From positions 4,278,001-4,342,000 of the forward strand of contig NZ_CP016438.1 in NCBI RefSeq assembly GCF_001685355.1: a stretch of DNA of 64,000 bases, read 5' to 3'. Positions 16,940-26,680 of the stretch are shown here, one piece after another; positions within the stretch are counted from its first letter, which is position 1; every line of letters begins with the position of its first letter. The stretch is from Streptomyces lincolnensis (lineage in GTDB: Bacteria > Actinomycetota > Actinomycetes > Streptomycetales > Streptomycetaceae). The notes beneath the pieces are model-generated. The model ran no database searches. It had not been told where the DNA came from and saw nothing but the letters and a program-made list of their open reading frames with translations. Position numbers and translations under genes: made by a program.

Positions 16940-17578
16940 CTATGCGGGATTGTCGTGGGGCGTGCTCCTGGATCGTGCCCGCTGCCAGCGCCGGAGCAAA
17001 CCGTCGGGCACCTCTTCCGCGGTGAGCGCGAACACGAGGTGGTCGCGCCAGGCTCCGTCGATGTGGAGATAGCGCGGGCGCAGCCCCTCCTCGCGGAATC
17101 CGAGTTTCTCCACGACCCGGCGGCTGGGCCCGTTCTCCGGGCGAATGCAGACCTCGATGCGATGCAGACCGACGGTTCGGAAACAGTGGTCCACCGCGAG
17201 CGCCACGGAGGTCGGCATCACACCGCGGCCGGCCACCGACTCGTCCACCCAGTACCCGACATGCCCCGAGCACATCGAGCCCCAGGTGATACCGGCGACC
17301 GTCAACTGCCCGACCAGCCGCCCCTGGTACTCGATCACGAACGGCAGCATCCGGCCGGCGCTCGCCTCGTGCCGCAGATGGCGGACCATCTGACGGTAGG
17401 TCGGCCGGTGCGCGACCGGTCCGCTGGGGGTGGGCGGCGGGATGGTCGCCTCCCAGGGCCGCAGCCAGTCCCGGTTGCGCCGGTTGACCTCGCGCCAGGC
17501 CCGCTGGTCGCGCATCTTTATCGGCCTCAGGACGACATCGCCGTCCGCCAGTACGACGGGCCAGGAGGGGCTGTTCAG
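16940..17578 (-). CDS. RimJ/RimL-type GNAT acetyltransferase, probable CTG start
   Basis: Acetyltransferase with the acetyl-CoA loop DESVAGRGVMPTSVALAVD, then the C-terminal RIEVCIRPENGPSRRVVEKLGF typical of ribosomal-protein N-acetyltransferases. The first ATG (17515) would remove the opening strand: the frame continues upstream as VVLADGDVVLRPIK with no ATG, GTG or TTG. CTG at 17578 is preceded by GGGGG and overlaps the upstream stop as CTGA, mirroring the ATGA junctions of this operon, so it is the best start (212 residues). RimJ-like genes occur in the Glp/GlpR division cluster, but any role there is unknown. Confidence 0.85.
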   Translation of the reverse strand: MNSPSWPVVLADGDVVLRPIKMRDQRAWREVNRRNRDWLRPWEATIPPPTPSGPVAHRPTYRQMVRHLRHEASAGRMLPFVIEYQGRLVGQLTVAGITWGSMCSGHVGYWVDESVAGRGVMPTSVALAVDHCFRTVGLHRIEVCIRPENGPSRRVVEKLGFREEGLRPRYLHIDGAWRDHLVFALTAEEVPDGLLRRWQRARSRSTPHDNPA

Positions 17579-18111
17579 CTCGCACCCCCGGTGCCGGCGC
17601 CGGGTCTGGGGTGATCGCCGCCGCGGATCTGGTCGACGGCGTGCGTCAGGAGGGGCTCCAGGACGGCCAGTCCGTCCTTCACCCCGCCGCTGGACCCCGG
17701 CAGATTGACGATCAGCGTCCGCCCCGCCACTCCGGCCAGCCCCCGGGAGAGCGCCGCCGTCGGCACCTTGTCCCGTCCGTACGCCCGGATGGCCTCCGCG
17801 ATGCCCGGCACCTCGTGGTCGAGCACCGCGCGGGTCGCCTCGGGGGTGCGGTCGGTGGGCGAGATGCCGGTGCCGCCGGTGGTGACGATCACGTCGTAAC
17901 CGGCCTCCACGGCGGCCCGCAGCGCGGCCTCCACCGGGTCCCCGTCGGGCACGACCTGCGGTCCCTCGACGGTGAAGCCGAAGCCCCTGAGGCCCTCGGC
18001 GACCAGTGGGCCGCCCTTGTCCTCGTAGATCCCGGCGGCGGCACGGTTGGAGGCGGTCACGACCAGCGCGCGGTACGGCGCGGGCGGGGTGCCGTGCGCC
18101 CCGGCGCTCAT
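17575..18111 (-). CDS. mog: Molybdopterin adenylyltransferase-like protein (MoaB/Mog)
   Basis: 178 residues. The MoCF-biosynthesis fold shows [11 protein letters not shown], the molybdopterin-binding [15 protein letters not shown] and [13 protein letters not shown]. Family enzymes adenylate molybdopterin before molybdate insertion. Start ATG 18111 overlaps the moaC stop (ATGA), and its stop overlaps the next gene. It sits between moaC and the sepX-linked acetyltransferase. Confidence 0.9.
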   Translation of the reverse strand: MSAGAHGTPPAPYRALVVTASNRAAAGIYEDKGGPLVAEGLRGFGFTVEGPQVVPDGDPVEAALRAAVEAGYDVIVTTGGTGISPTDRTPEATRAVLDHEVPGIAEAIRAYGRDKVPTAALSRGLAGVAGRTLIVNLPGSSGGVKDGLAVLEPLLTHAVDQIRGGDHPRPGAGTGGAS

Positions 18112-18620
18112 GCCCGGCTCCAGTCGCCCGACTTGCCGCCCGTCTTCTCCTCCACCCGCACGTCCGTGATCACCGCTCCCTTGTCGACCGCCTTGACCAT
18201 GTCGATCACGGTGAGCGCGGCGACGGACACCGCGGTGAGGGCCTCCATCTCGACACCGGTACGGTCGGTCGTCTTCACGGTGGCCCGGATCTCCACGGCG
18301 TCGTCCGCGACCCGCAGGTCCAGTTTCACACCGGAGACCGCCAAGGGGTGACACAGCGGGATGAGGTCGGGGGTGCGTTTGGCGCCCATGATGCCCGCGA
18401 TCCGCGCGGTGGCCAGGGCGTCCCCCTTGGGGACGCCCTCGCCGCGCAGCAGCTCGATCACGCGGGGCGAGACCAGGACCCGGCCGCTGGCGCTGGCGGT
18501 GCGCGCGGTCACGTCCTTCCCCGACACGTCGACCATGCGGGCGGCACCCGCCTCGTCGATGTGGGTCAGTCGGTCCTGCACTGGGGCTCCGGGGGTCTCC
18601 CCCCGGGAAGGCTCAGTCAT
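18108..18620 (-). CDS. moaC: Cyclic pyranopterin monophosphate synthase MoaC
   Basis: 170 residues. MoaC converts the MoaA product to cyclic pyranopterin monophosphate, an early step of molybdenum-cofactor synthesis. Diagnostic sequences are [39 protein letters not shown] and the C-terminal [12 protein letters not shown] 18620 starts after a 173-bp gap from the MoeA-like gene. That gap holds no recognisable gene and could contain its own promoter. Confidence 0.95.
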   Translation of the reverse strand: MTEPSRGETPGAPVQDRLTHIDEAGAARMVDVSGKDVTARTASASGRVLVSPRVIELLRGEGVPKGDALATARIAGIMGAKRTPDLIPLCHPLAVSGVKLDLRVADDAVEIRATVKTTDRTGVEMEALTAVSVAALTVIDMVKAVDKGAVITDVRVEEKTGGKSGDWSRA

Positions 18621-18793
18621 GCTGTGTCGCGCTCCCGGTCCGGGCCCCGCGCGGTACGGCGCGCGGGCCTGTTGTGCGCGACACGGTACCCCCAAGTCGG
18701 GGCGCGCAAGGGCACGGGACCGGGCGGTGGACACGGGTGGACACGCGGGCGCGCGGCTCCCGGCCGGGCGCCGGCGGGTCCGCGCGCGCCCGG

Positions 18794-20116
18794 TCAGCCG
18801 AGCAGGACGACCTCGACCTCGGCACCGGGCTCGACGGACTCCACGTCCTCGGGGACGACGATCAGCGCGTCCGCGTGCGCGAGGGCCGCGACCAGGTGGG
18901 ATCCGGTGCCTCCGACCGGGGTCGCGGCGCCGTCGGCGTACGTCCCGCGCAGGAACTGTCTGCGGCCCTTCGGCGAGGTCAGCGCCTTGTCCGTGGTGAG
19001 GGTCGCCGTGGTCCGGGGCCGGTGGACGTCGTCGAGGCCCATGAGGGCGCGGATCGCGGGGCGGACGAACAGCTCGAAGGAGACGTACGACGACACCGGG
19101 TTGCCCGGGAGCGCGAGCAGCGGGGTGTGGTCGGGGCCGATGGAGCCGAAGCCCTGGGGCTTGCCGGGCTGCATGGCCAGCTTGCGGAAGTCGATGCCGC
19201 TGCCGGCCTCGTCCTCGTCGCCGACGTGGGACAGGGCCTCCTTGACGACGTCGTACGCCCCGACGCTGACACCGCCTGTGGTGACCATGAGGTCGGCGCG
19301 GACGAGCTGGTCCTCGATGGTGGAGCGGAGGGTCTCGGCGTCGTCGGTGACGGCGCCCACGCGGTAGGCGATGGCGCCGGCGTCCCGGGCGGCGGCGGTG
19401 AGGGCGAAGCTGTTGGAGTCGTAGATCTGGCCGTGGCCCAGTTCCTCGCCGGGCTGGACGAGTTCGCTGCCGGTGGACATGACGACCACGCGCGGGCGCG
19501 GGCGCACCCGGACGGTGCCGCGGCCGATCGCGGCGAGCAGGCCGATCTGCGGCGGGCCGAGGACGGTGCCCGCTTCGAGGGCGCGGTCCCCCGCCTTGAC
19601 GTCGCTGCCCTTGGCCCGCACGTGCGCGCGTGCGGCGGCCGGTCGGTACACGTGCACATGCCCCTCGGCGCCCTCGGGGGCCTGGGCGCGAGCGCGCATC
19701 CCGGTGACGGGTCCCTCGCCGAGTCCGCCGTCGGTCCATTCGACGGGGACGACGGTCTCGGCGCCGGGCGGCAGCGGGGCGCCGGTCATGATGCGGGCGG
19801 CCTGGCCGGGGCCCACGTGGAGCAGGTCGGCCTGGCCGGCCGCGACGTCCCCGACGACCTCCAGGGCGGCCGGGAACTCCTCGCTCGCGCCCGCGACATC
19901 CGCGACCCGTACCGCGTACCCGTCCATGGAGCTGTTGTCGAACGGCGGCAGGGACACCGGGACCGTGACGTCCTCGACCAGGACGCAGCCCTGGGCGTCG
20001 AGCAGTTGCAGCTCGATGGGTTCGAGGGGGCGGACGGTCGCGAGGATGTCCTCCAGGTGCTCGTCCACCGACCACAGGTGGTCCGGGCCGACGGTGCGGG
20101 GCGCGGCGCTGCTCAA
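18794..20116 (-). CDS. glp: MoeA/gephyrin-like protein (Glp type)
   Basis: 440 residues with the four-domain MoeA layout: domain I/II near the N-terminus with [11 protein letters not shown], a beta-barrel insert, the MPT-binding domain III with [15 protein letters not shown] and [15 protein letters not shown], and a C-terminal domain IV. MoeA inserts molybdate into molybdopterin. In Corynebacterium a MoeA homologue between galU and rimJ/glpR, named Glp, instead acts with GlpR and FtsZ in cell division. The same neighbours here make a Glp role likely; molybdenum function is still possible because moaC and mog adjoin it. It starts four bases after galU ends. Confidence 0.85.
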   Translation of the reverse strand: MSSAAPRTVGPDHLWSVDEHLEDILATVRPLEPIELQLLDAQGCVLVEDVTVPVSLPPFDNSSMDGYAVRVADVAGASEEFPAALEVVGDVAAGQADLLHVGPGQAARIMTGAPLPPGAETVVPVEWTDGGLGEGPVTGMRARAQAPEGAEGHVHVYRPAAARAHVRAKGSDVKAGDRALEAGTVLGPPQIGLLAAIGRGTVRVRPRPRVVVMSTGSELVQPGEELGHGQIYDSNSFALTAAARDAGAIAYRVGAVTDDAETLRSTIEDQLVRADLMVTTGGVSVGAYDVVKEALSHVGDEDEAGSGIDFRKLAMQPGKPQGFGSIGPDHTPLLALPGNPVSSYVSFELFVRPAIRALMGLDDVHRPRTTATLTTDKALTSPKGRRQFLRGTYADGAATPVGGTGSHLVAALAHADALIVVPEDVESVEPGAEVEVVLLG

Positions 20117-20120
20117 CGTG

Positions 20121-21023
20121 CTACATCTCCTCGGCTACGTAACTGCGAAGCCAGGTCCGGAAGTCCGGGCCCAGGTCCTCACGTTCGCATGCGAGTCTGA
20201 CAATGGCACGCAGATAGTCGCCGCGGTCGCCGGTGTCATAGCGGCGGCCCTTGAAGACGACGCCGTGCACCGGGCCGCCGACCTTCTCGTCGGTGGCGAG
20301 CTGCTGGAGGGCGTCGGTGAGCTGGATCTCGCCGCCGCGGCCGGGCTCGGTCTGGCGGAGTATGTCGAAGATGTGCGGGTCGAGGACATAGCGGCCGATG
20401 ATCGCGTAGTTCGACGGGGCGTCCGCCGGGTCGGGCTTCTCGACCATGCCGGTCACCTTGACGACGTCGCCGTCCTCGGTGGCCTCCACGGCCGCACAGC
20501 CGTAGAGGTGGATCTGCTCGGGCGCGACCTCCATGAGCGCGATGACGCTGCCGCCGCGCTGTTCCTGGACCTCGACCATCCGCTTGAGCAGCGGGTCGCG
20601 CGGGTCGATGAGGTCGTCGCCGAGGAGGACGGCGAAGGGCTCCCGGCCCACGTGGGGGGCCGCGCACAGGACGGCGTGGCCGAGGCCCTTGGGGTCGCCC
20701 TGACGGACGTAGTGCATGGTGGCGAGGTCGCTGGACTCCTGCACCTTGGCGAGCCGGTTCGCGTCGCCCTTCTTCTGAAGGGCCGACTCCAGCTCGTAGT
20801 TGCGGTCGAAGTGGTCCTCCAGGGGGCGCTTGTTGCGGCCCGTGATCATGAGGACGTCGTCGAGACCCGCGGAGACGGCCTCTTCGACCACATACTGGAT
20901 CGCCGGCTTGTCGACGACCGGCAACATCTCCTTGGGAGTTGCCTTGGTGGCCGGCAGGAAACGGGTGCCGAGGCCTGCCGCCGGGATGACAGCCTTACTG
21001 ATCCGAGGGTGCGACTGAGTCAT
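20121..21023 (-). CDS. galU: UTP-glucose-1-phosphate uridylyltransferase
   Basis: 300 residues. GalU makes UDP-glucose from UTP and glucose-1-phosphate, for cell-wall, glycan and trehalose precursors. The N-terminus has AAGLGTRFLPATKATPKEM, followed by DKPAIQYVVEEA, a sugar-binding VLLGDDL, EKPDPADAPS and GDRGDYLRA. It heads the minus-strand run galU-moeA/glp-moaC-mog-GNAT-sepX. The upstream 83-bp gap to the divergent folate gene presumably carries both promoters. Confidence 0.96.
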   Translation of the reverse strand: MTQSHPRISKAVIPAAGLGTRFLPATKATPKEMLPVVDKPAIQYVVEEAVSAGLDDVLMITGRNKRPLEDHFDRNYELESALQKKGDANRLAKVQESSDLATMHYVRQGDPKGLGHAVLCAAPHVGREPFAVLLGDDLIDPRDPLLKRMVEVQEQRGGSVIALMEVAPEQIHLYGCAAVEATEDGDVVKVTGMVEKPDPADAPSNYAIIGRYVLDPHIFDILRQTEPGRGGEIQLTDALQQLATDEKVGGPVHGVVFKGRRYDTGDRGDYLRAIVRLACEREDLGPDFRTWLRSYVAEEM

Positions 21024-21106
21024 GCCCGCACCTTATCCGGTGCCTTGGTGCGGAATCTGAGGCTCCGGTTAATTAGCTCTCATATGAGCGTATTGAGAGG
21101 GTACGG

Positions 21107-21736
21107 GTGCAACCTTTGAGTCACGCCGGACGTCCGGGCGAGCCTGACAAGCGAATGTTGCGGCGGGAGTTCCTCGCGGTGAGGAGCAGGTTGACGGCGG
21201 ATGACGTGCGCGAAGCCGCGGTCGCGCTGGCCGAACGGGCGCTTGAGCTGCCCGAACTGGCGCGGGCGCGCACCGTGGCGGCGTACGTCTCCGTGGGGAG
21301 CGAACCGGGAACGCTCGCGCTGTTGGACGCGCTGCGCGCGCGGGGCGTGCGGGTGCTCCTGCCGGCTCTCCTCCCCGACAACGACCTCGACTGGGGCGCC
21401 TACGCGGGCGAGGGCTCCCTCGCCCGCGTCCAACACGGCGGAAAAATGGCCCTCTTCGAACCGGCCGGCGAGCGCCTGGGCCCGGACTCCGTGACCGGGG
21501 CCGACGTCGTGCTGCTGCCCGGCCTCGCGGTCGACGCCCGCGGGATGCGCCTGGGGCGCGGCGGAGGCTCGTACGACCGCGTCCTCGCGCGCCTGGAGCG
21601 TGCGGGCGCGCATCCCGCGCTGGTGGTGCTCCTGTACGACTCCGAGGTCGTCGACCACATTCCGGCCGAGGCACACGACCGGCCGGTGCAGGCGGTCGTG
21701 ACACCGTCGGGGGTGCGCCGCTTCCCCAGCGCCTGA
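21107..21736 (+). CDS. 5-formyltetrahydrofolate cyclo-ligase
   Basis: 209 residues from GTG 21107. The enzyme recycles 5-formyl-THF to 5,10-methenyl-THF using ATP. Visible are KRMLRREFLAVR at the N-terminus, the central FEPAGERLG, VVLLPGLAVD and the nucleotide/folate motif RLGRGGGSYDR. Family length is about 190-210. It is divergent from galU and ends at a strong hairpin shared with the penicillin acylase gene. Confidence 0.93.
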   Translation: MQPLSHAGRPGEPDKRMLRREFLAVRSRLTADDVREAAVALAERALELPELARARTVAAYVSVGSEPGTLALLDALRARGVRVLLPALLPDNDLDWGAYAGEGSLARVQHGGKMALFEPAGERLGPDSVTGADVVLLPGLAVDARGMRLGRGGGSYDRVLARLERAGAHPALVVLLYDSEVVDHIPAEAHDRPVQAVVTPSGVRRFPSA

Positions 21737-21744
21737 GAAGACAC

Positions 21745-21782
21745 GGGAAGGGCCCTCCACGCGTGCGTGGAGGGCCCTTCCC
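21745..21782. terminator. Bidirectional hairpin terminator
   Basis: A perfect 16-bp stem (21745-21760 with 21767-21782), or 18 bp counting the GC pairs in the loop. It lies between the convergent folate and penicillin-acylase genes, nine bases after one stop and 26 before the other. There is no long T-run on either side, common for strong hairpins in high-GC genomes. Confidence 0.8.
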
Positions 21783-21807
21783 GTCGGTCTCGGCCTACGT
21801 CAGCCGG

Positions 21808-24624
21808 TCACGGTCTCAGTACCAGGGTGTCGCTCGTGGTGTCGTCGACCGCCTTGTCCGAGAAGGACCAGTCCAGCAGCTCGCCGTCGGCCCACTTGTC
21901 CGTCTGGTCGGTGTAGTGGGCGCTGTAGGCGTGTCCGGAGGCGCCTGTGAGGTTGATCCACTTCGACTTGTCGAGGTCGGCGAGGTTGACCACCATGCGC
22001 ATGGACGGCACCCATACGACCTCGTAGCCGCCGGCCGCGTTCCAGCCGGTCGCGTTGACCGCCGCCTCGCCGCCGCTGAGCTTCCAGGGGCCGCGGTTGA
22101 GCATGTACTGGAGGAAGCCGGGGCCCTCGGTGCCCAGGGTCTGGTTCTTCAGGAACAGGCGGTGCAGCCGGCCCCAGCTCCAGGTGTCGATGTCCTTGCC
22201 GAGCTTGGAGGTCAGCTCCCAGCGGGCGTCGATCATGGCGCGCTTGAACAGCTGGTCGCGGTTGGTCGCCTTGGGACGGCTGTCGCCCACCCCGGCCGGC
22301 GTCCTCCACCAGTCGCTGTTCGGCTCGTTCATGAGCTTGCGGACCACCTCGAACCAGCGGTCGCCGCCGTCCGGCTGCGCCTGGTCGGCGTCGCGCTGGC
22401 CGCACTCGAGCACCTTGCCGGTCTCGTCGACCGGGGCGGTGGAGTTGACCGGGTCCACCCACAGGCACTGGCCCTTGACCCGCAGCTCCTTGGGGAGCTT
22501 GTTGCCGAAGGCGAGCTTGAGGATGTTGCGCCAGACCGCGTTGAAGTAGGCGGCCGCCGCGGAGTCGGCGTCCTGGGTGTAGTCCCAGCCCTCCAGCAGC
22601 TCCTGCGCCTCGCGGACGTCCTTGTCGGCGAGGTCGATCTTCAGCAGCTTGGGGACGAGCAGCTTGGCGATCTCACTGCTGTTGTCCAGCTGCATCTGGC
22701 GCATGTCGTCGGTGGAGATCTTGCCGTCGCCCTTGATCTTCTGCTCGATCAGGTCGGTGATCCGCTGGCTGCGGGTGCCGTAGCCCCAGTCCGTGGTGAG
22801 CGTGTAGGGGTACTTGTCCTGGTCGATCACGGCCTGGTTGGCGGTGACGATGTAACCGCGTTCCGGGTTGTACTCGTAGGGCAGCGCGTCCTTGGGGATG
22901 TAGCCGGTCCACTTGTACTTGGAGTCCCAGCCCGGGGCCGGGAGGGAACCGTCGTCGCCCTCCGCGCGCGTGGGGATCTTTCCGGGCAGCGTGTAGCCGA
23001 TGTTGTCGTCGGTGTCGGCGTAGACCAGGTTCTGCGACGGCACGTCGAACAGGGCGGCGGCCTCGCGGAAGCCCTTCCAGTCGGTGGCCCGGTCCATCGC
23101 GAAGACCGCGTCCATGGAGGTGCCCGGGTCCAGCGCGGTCCATCTCAGGGCGATGCCGTAGCCGTCGCCGCGGTCGGGGGCGGCGGTGTCGACGGTGGCC
23201 TTCTTGCCGACCTTCACCAGCTCGTTGTCGCGGTCGGACAGCAGGGGCATCCCGTCGCTTGTCTGCCGCACGACGATCTTCTTGGGCTCGCCGCCGGCGA
23301 CCTTGATGGTCTCCTCGCGCGTGGTGAACGGCTTGACCTTGCCGTCGTAGAGGTAGCCGTCGCCGGTGAGCTTCTCCAGGTAGAGGTCGGTGACGTCGAC
23401 ACCGGAGTTGGTCATCCCCCAGGAGATGTTCTGGTTGTGGCCGATGACCACGCCGGGCATGCCCGCGAAGGTGTAGCCGGTGACGTCGTACTGGCACTTG
23501 GCGGAGACGCTGCGGCAGTGCAGGCCCATCTGGTACCAGACGGACGGCAGCGAGGGCGACAGGTGCGGGTCGTTGGCCAGGAGCGGCTTGCCTGTGATGG
23601 TGTGTTCCCCGCCCACGACCCAGGAGTTGGAGCCGATGCCGTTGCCGTTCACGCCGACGGCCGTGGGGACGTCGTCCAGGACCCTGTAGAGGCCCTCCAG
23701 CTGGCTTTCGAGGGCCGAGGAGGCGGAGCCCTGCGTGCCGATTCCGGTGCCGCCGGAGCCGCTCGTGCCGGTGCCCGCTCCCGTACCCGTGCCCGTTCCG
23801 GAGGTGCCGTTCCCCGAGGTGCCGGAGCCGTCGTCGCCTCCGTCGAAGGTCTTGGTCAGCTCGTCGTACTGGCCCTGCTGGACGATCGCCTGGTTGCGGC
23901 TGTAGGGGTACGCCGGGTACAGGTCGGCGATCTGCTTCGGGCCGAGACGGCTGGTCATCAGGGCGCGGTCGATCTCGTCCTGCATGTTGCCGCGCAGGTC
24001 CCAGGCCATCGCCTTCAGCCACGAGACCGAGTCGACGGGGGTCCACTGCGCGGGCTTGTAGTCGTTCTCGAAGCCGAGCGCCGCGTACTCCAGGGAGATC
24101 TGCTTGCCGCTCTTGCCCTGGAGGTAGGCGTTGACCCCCTTGGCGTAGGCCTGGAGGTACTTCTTGGTGGAGGCCGACAGCTTCTTGTCGTACTCCTCCT
24201 TGGCGACCCGGTCCCAGCCGAGCGTGCGCAGGAACTCGTCGTTGTCGACCTGGCCCTTGCCGAACATCTCCGACAGGCGCCCGGAGGTCATGTGACGGCG
24301 CACGTCCATCTCGTAGAACCGGTCCTGCGCCTGGACGTAGCCCTGCGCCATGAACAGGTCCTCGTCGGAGGAGGCGTAGATCTGCGGGATGCCGTAGCTG
24401 TCACGCTTGACGTCCACGGGTCCCGACAGGCCCTCGAGCGAGATCGAACCCTTGGTCTGCGGGAAGGAGGCGCGCACCGTACTGATGGACCAGTACGCCC
24501 CGTACGCCACGCCTGCGACGATGGCCAGAACCAGGACGAAAACGACCAGGCGGGCTCTGCGCCCCTTCTTCCTGCCGGACTTGCCGGGCTTCTGACCCGA
24601 AGAGGCGGTGGTGTTGGGGGGCAT
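21808..24624 (-). CDS. Penicillin acylase-family Ntn-hydrolase
   Basis: 938 residues from ATG 24624. A basic N-tail and one membrane segment (RARLVVFVLVLAIVAGVAYG) point to a membrane-anchored or exported enzyme. The alpha chain carries VDVKRDSYGIPQIYA and QGYVQAQDRFYEMD. The processing site leads into the beta chain with the nucleophile serine in IGSNSWVVGG, then NDPHLSPSLPS and VGHNQNISWGMT-like sequence. A Gly/Thr/Ser-rich linker with GTGTGTG-type repeats precedes the beta chain. The family cleaves amide-linked acyl groups such as beta-lactams or acyl-homoserine lactones; the substrate is not predictable. Confidence 0.93.
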   Translation of the reverse strand: MPPNTTASSGQKPGKSGRKKGRRARLVVFVLVLAIVAGVAYGAYWSISTVRASFPQTKGSISLEGLSGPVDVKRDSYGIPQIYASSDEDLFMAQGYVQAQDRFYEMDVRRHMTSGRLSEMFGKGQVDNDEFLRTLGWDRVAKEEYDKKLSASTKKYLQAYAKGVNAYLQGKSGKQISLEYAALGFENDYKPAQWTPVDSVSWLKAMAWDLRGNMQDEIDRALMTSRLGPKQIADLYPAYPYSRNQAIVQQGQYDELTKTFDGGDDGSGTSGNGTSGTGTGTGAGTGTSGSGGTGIGTQGSASSALESQLEGLYRVLDDVPTAVGVNGNGIGSNSWVVGGEHTITGKPLLANDPHLSPSLPSVWYQMGLHCRSVSAKCQYDVTGYTFAGMPGVVIGHNQNISWGMTNSGVDVTDLYLEKLTGDGYLYDGKVKPFTTREETIKVAGGEPKKIVVRQTSDGMPLLSDRDNELVKVGKKATVDTAAPDRGDGYGIALRWTALDPGTSMDAVFAMDRATDWKGFREAAALFDVPSQNLVYADTDDNIGYTLPGKIPTRAEGDDGSLPAPGWDSKYKWTGYIPKDALPYEYNPERGYIVTANQAVIDQDKYPYTLTTDWGYGTRSQRITDLIEQKIKGDGKISTDDMRQMQLDNSSEIAKLLVPKLLKIDLADKDVREAQELLEGWDYTQDADSAAAAYFNAVWRNILKLAFGNKLPKELRVKGQCLWVDPVNSTAPVDETGKVLECGQRDADQAQPDGGDRWFEVVRKLMNEPNSDWWRTPAGVGDSRPKATNRDQLFKRAMIDARWELTSKLGKDIDTWSWGRLHRLFLKNQTLGTEGPGFLQYMLNRGPWKLSGGEAAVNATGWNAAGGYEVVWVPSMRMVVNLADLDKSKWINLTGASGHAYSAHYTDQTDKWADGELLDWSFSDKAVDDTTSDTLVLRP

Positions 24625-24865
24625 CGCTGTCCTTGCTGTCCTAACGCGAGCGGCAGGCGGGCTGTGACTTCGAATGAGCGCTGGAGCAACCATAGGCGCA
24701 GGGCCCGGCGCGACTTGACGCGGAGTCGGGAACCAGCACGGACGGGCGTTCGATCATGCACCGGGAAGCGTCAAGAAATCGTCAAGAGTTAGGTAAGGTA
24801 ACGAAGTACTTGGGTGCGGAGCCCTGCCTCTTCGTGTCCTATGTACGTGAGCCCACTCCCGCGTC

Positions 24866-26410
24866 ATGCGGATGGGCCAGGGAAGGGAACGGCCGCTGAC
24901 TGTCCACCACCTCAACCAGCTCCTGCTCGTCTGCTCGCTCGTCCTCCTCGTCGCTGTCGCAGCGGTCCGGATCTCCTCGCGCAGCGGGCTCCCCAGCCTG
25001 CTCGTGTACCTGGGGATCGGCGTCGCCATGGGCCAGGACGGCATCGGCGACATCCACTTCGACAACGCCGAACTCACCCAGGTCATCGGATACGCGGCCC
25101 TCGTCGTGATCCTGGCCGAGGGCGGTCTCAGCACGAAGTGGAAGGAGATCAAACCGGCCCTGCCCGCCGCCACCACGCTGGCGCTGGCCGGGGTCGCGGT
25201 GAGCGTCGGGGTCACGGCGACGGCCGCGCACTACCTGATCGGGCTGGAGTGGCGCCAGGCGCTCATCATCGGGGCGGTCGTGTCCTCCACGGACGCGGCG
25301 GCGGTCTTCTCCGTGCTGCGCCGGATCCCCCTGCCCGCGCGCGTGACGGGCACCCTGGAGGCCGAGTCCGGCTTCAACGACGCCCCCGTGGTCATCCTGG
25401 TGGTCTCCTTCTCCACGGCGGGCCCGGCCGAGCACTGGTACGTGCTCATCGGCGTGATAGCGCTGGAACTGGCCATCGGCGCCGCCCTCGGCCTCGCCGT
25501 GGGCCTGCTGGGCGCCTGGGGCCTGCGGCACGTGGCCCTGCCCGCCTCCGGCCTCTACCCCATCGCCGTCATGGCGATCGCCGTCATGGCGTACGCGGCG
25601 GGCGCACTGGCGCACGGCAGCGGCTTCCTCGCGGTCTATCTCGCCTCGATGATGTTGGGCAACGCCAAGCTGCCGCACTGGCCGGCCACCCGCGGCTTCG
25701 CCGAAGGGCTCGGCTGGATCGCCCAGATCGGCATGTTCGTCCTGCTCGGCCTGCTGGTCACCCCGCACGAACTCGGCGACGACGTGTGGCCTGCGCTCGT
25801 CATCGGGCTGGTGCTGACCATGGTCGCCCGCCCACTGAGCGTCGTGGTGTGCCTGCGGCCGTTCCGGGTGCCCTGGCAGGAACAGACCCTGATGTCCTGG
25901 GCCGGACTGCGCGGCGCGGTGCCCATCATCCTGGCCACCATCCCGATGGTGGAGGGCGTCGAGGCCAGCCGCCGGATCTTCAACATCGTCTTCGTCCTGG
26001 TCGTCGTCTACACCCTGATCCAGGGGCCGACCCTGCCCTGGCTCGCCCGCAAGCTGCGCCTGGGCGAGGAATCCGAGGCCGCCGACCTGGGCATCGAGTC
26101 GGCACCCCTGGAGCGGCTGCGCGGGCACCTGCTGTCCGTCGCGATCCCCAAGGGATCGAAGATGCACGGCGTCGAGATCCACGAGCTGCGGCTGCCGGCA
26201 GGGGCCGCGGTCACCCTGGTCGTCCGGGACGGGACCTCGTTCGTCCCGCTGCCGACGACGGTGCTGCGGCGCGGCGACGAGCTCCTCGTCGTCGCCACGG
26301 ACCCCGTCCGCGACGCCGCCGAACGACGGCTACGGGCCGTCGGCCACGGCGGCAAGCTGGCCGGATGGCTGGGAACGAACGGCGCGGACGGCACGGACAG
26401 CGGTCGTTAA
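24866..26410 (+). CDS. Potassium (or sodium)/proton antiporter, CPA1 NhaP2-like
   Basis: About 514 residues. Roughly 12-13 membrane segments are visible, with CPA motifs AEGGLSTKW, SSTDAAAVFSVLRR and ESGFNDAPVVILV (the ND ion-binding pair). A C-terminal soluble domain from about residue 400 (GVEIHELRLPAGAAVTLVVRDG) is TrkA-C-like and probably gates the channel. ATG 24866 or 24872 can start; CTG 24896 with GGGAAGGGAACGG upstream is an alternative giving a shorter N-tail. It is divergent from the acylase gene. The 241-bp gap between them holds no other gene. Confidence 0.88.
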   Translation: MRMGQGRERPLTVHHLNQLLLVCSLVLLVAVAAVRISSRSGLPSLLVYLGIGVAMGQDGIGDIHFDNAELTQVIGYAALVVILAEGGLSTKWKEIKPALPAATTLALAGVAVSVGVTATAAHYLIGLEWRQALIIGAVVSSTDAAAVFSVLRRIPLPARVTGTLEAESGFNDAPVVILVVSFSTAGPAEHWYVLIGVIALELAIGAALGLAVGLLGAWGLRHVALPASGLYPIAVMAIAVMAYAAGALAHGSGFLAVYLASMMLGNAKLPHWPATRGFAEGLGWIAQIGMFVLLGLLVTPHELGDDVWPALVIGLVLTMVARPLSVVVCLRPFRVPWQEQTLMSWAGLRGAVPIILATIPMVEGVEASRRIFNIVFVLVVVYTLIQGPTLPWLARKLRLGEESEAADLGIESAPLERLRGHLLSVAIPKGSKMHGVEIHELRLPAGAAVTLVVRDGTSFVPLPTTVLRRGDELLVVATDPVRDAAERRLRAVGHGGKLAGWLGTNGADGTDSGR

Positions 26411-26680
26411 GAGTGCGTTTCGTACGGTTCACGCGGCCGCCAAACACAGGTGAACGCACTGATGGTGCTCACTTTCACAGGGGCACCAGCCATTACTCCC
26501 TGTACGATGAAGGCACACCTGATCGAACCAACTCTGCCTGACGCAGAGCTGGCGCGACCGTATGGCGGCCGAGAAGTCCCCTCAGCAGTGGATCCCGGCA
26601 TCTACCGCAGTCCGCGCACCGAGGACAGCTCTCGGCGCCCCCGCACAGGCGCGCTACCAGGCAGCAGAAAGGCACGGGCC

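Noticed and set aside
17575..20116. Complete molybdenum-cofactor operon
   Set aside because: Only moaC, mog and a MoeA-like gene are present; moaA, moaD, moaE and a molybdate transporter are absent, and the neighbours match the division cluster.
24783..24805. Possible iron box (DmdR/IdeR) before the antiporter gene, TTAGGTAAGGTAAC
   Set aside because: Only the left half matches the 19-bp consensus (about 10 of 19 positions), which is weak evidence.
26507..26680. Longer N-terminus of the MFS permease from ATG 26507
   Set aside because: The extension is low-complexity with no membrane segment, and GTG 26681 gives the normal MFS start.
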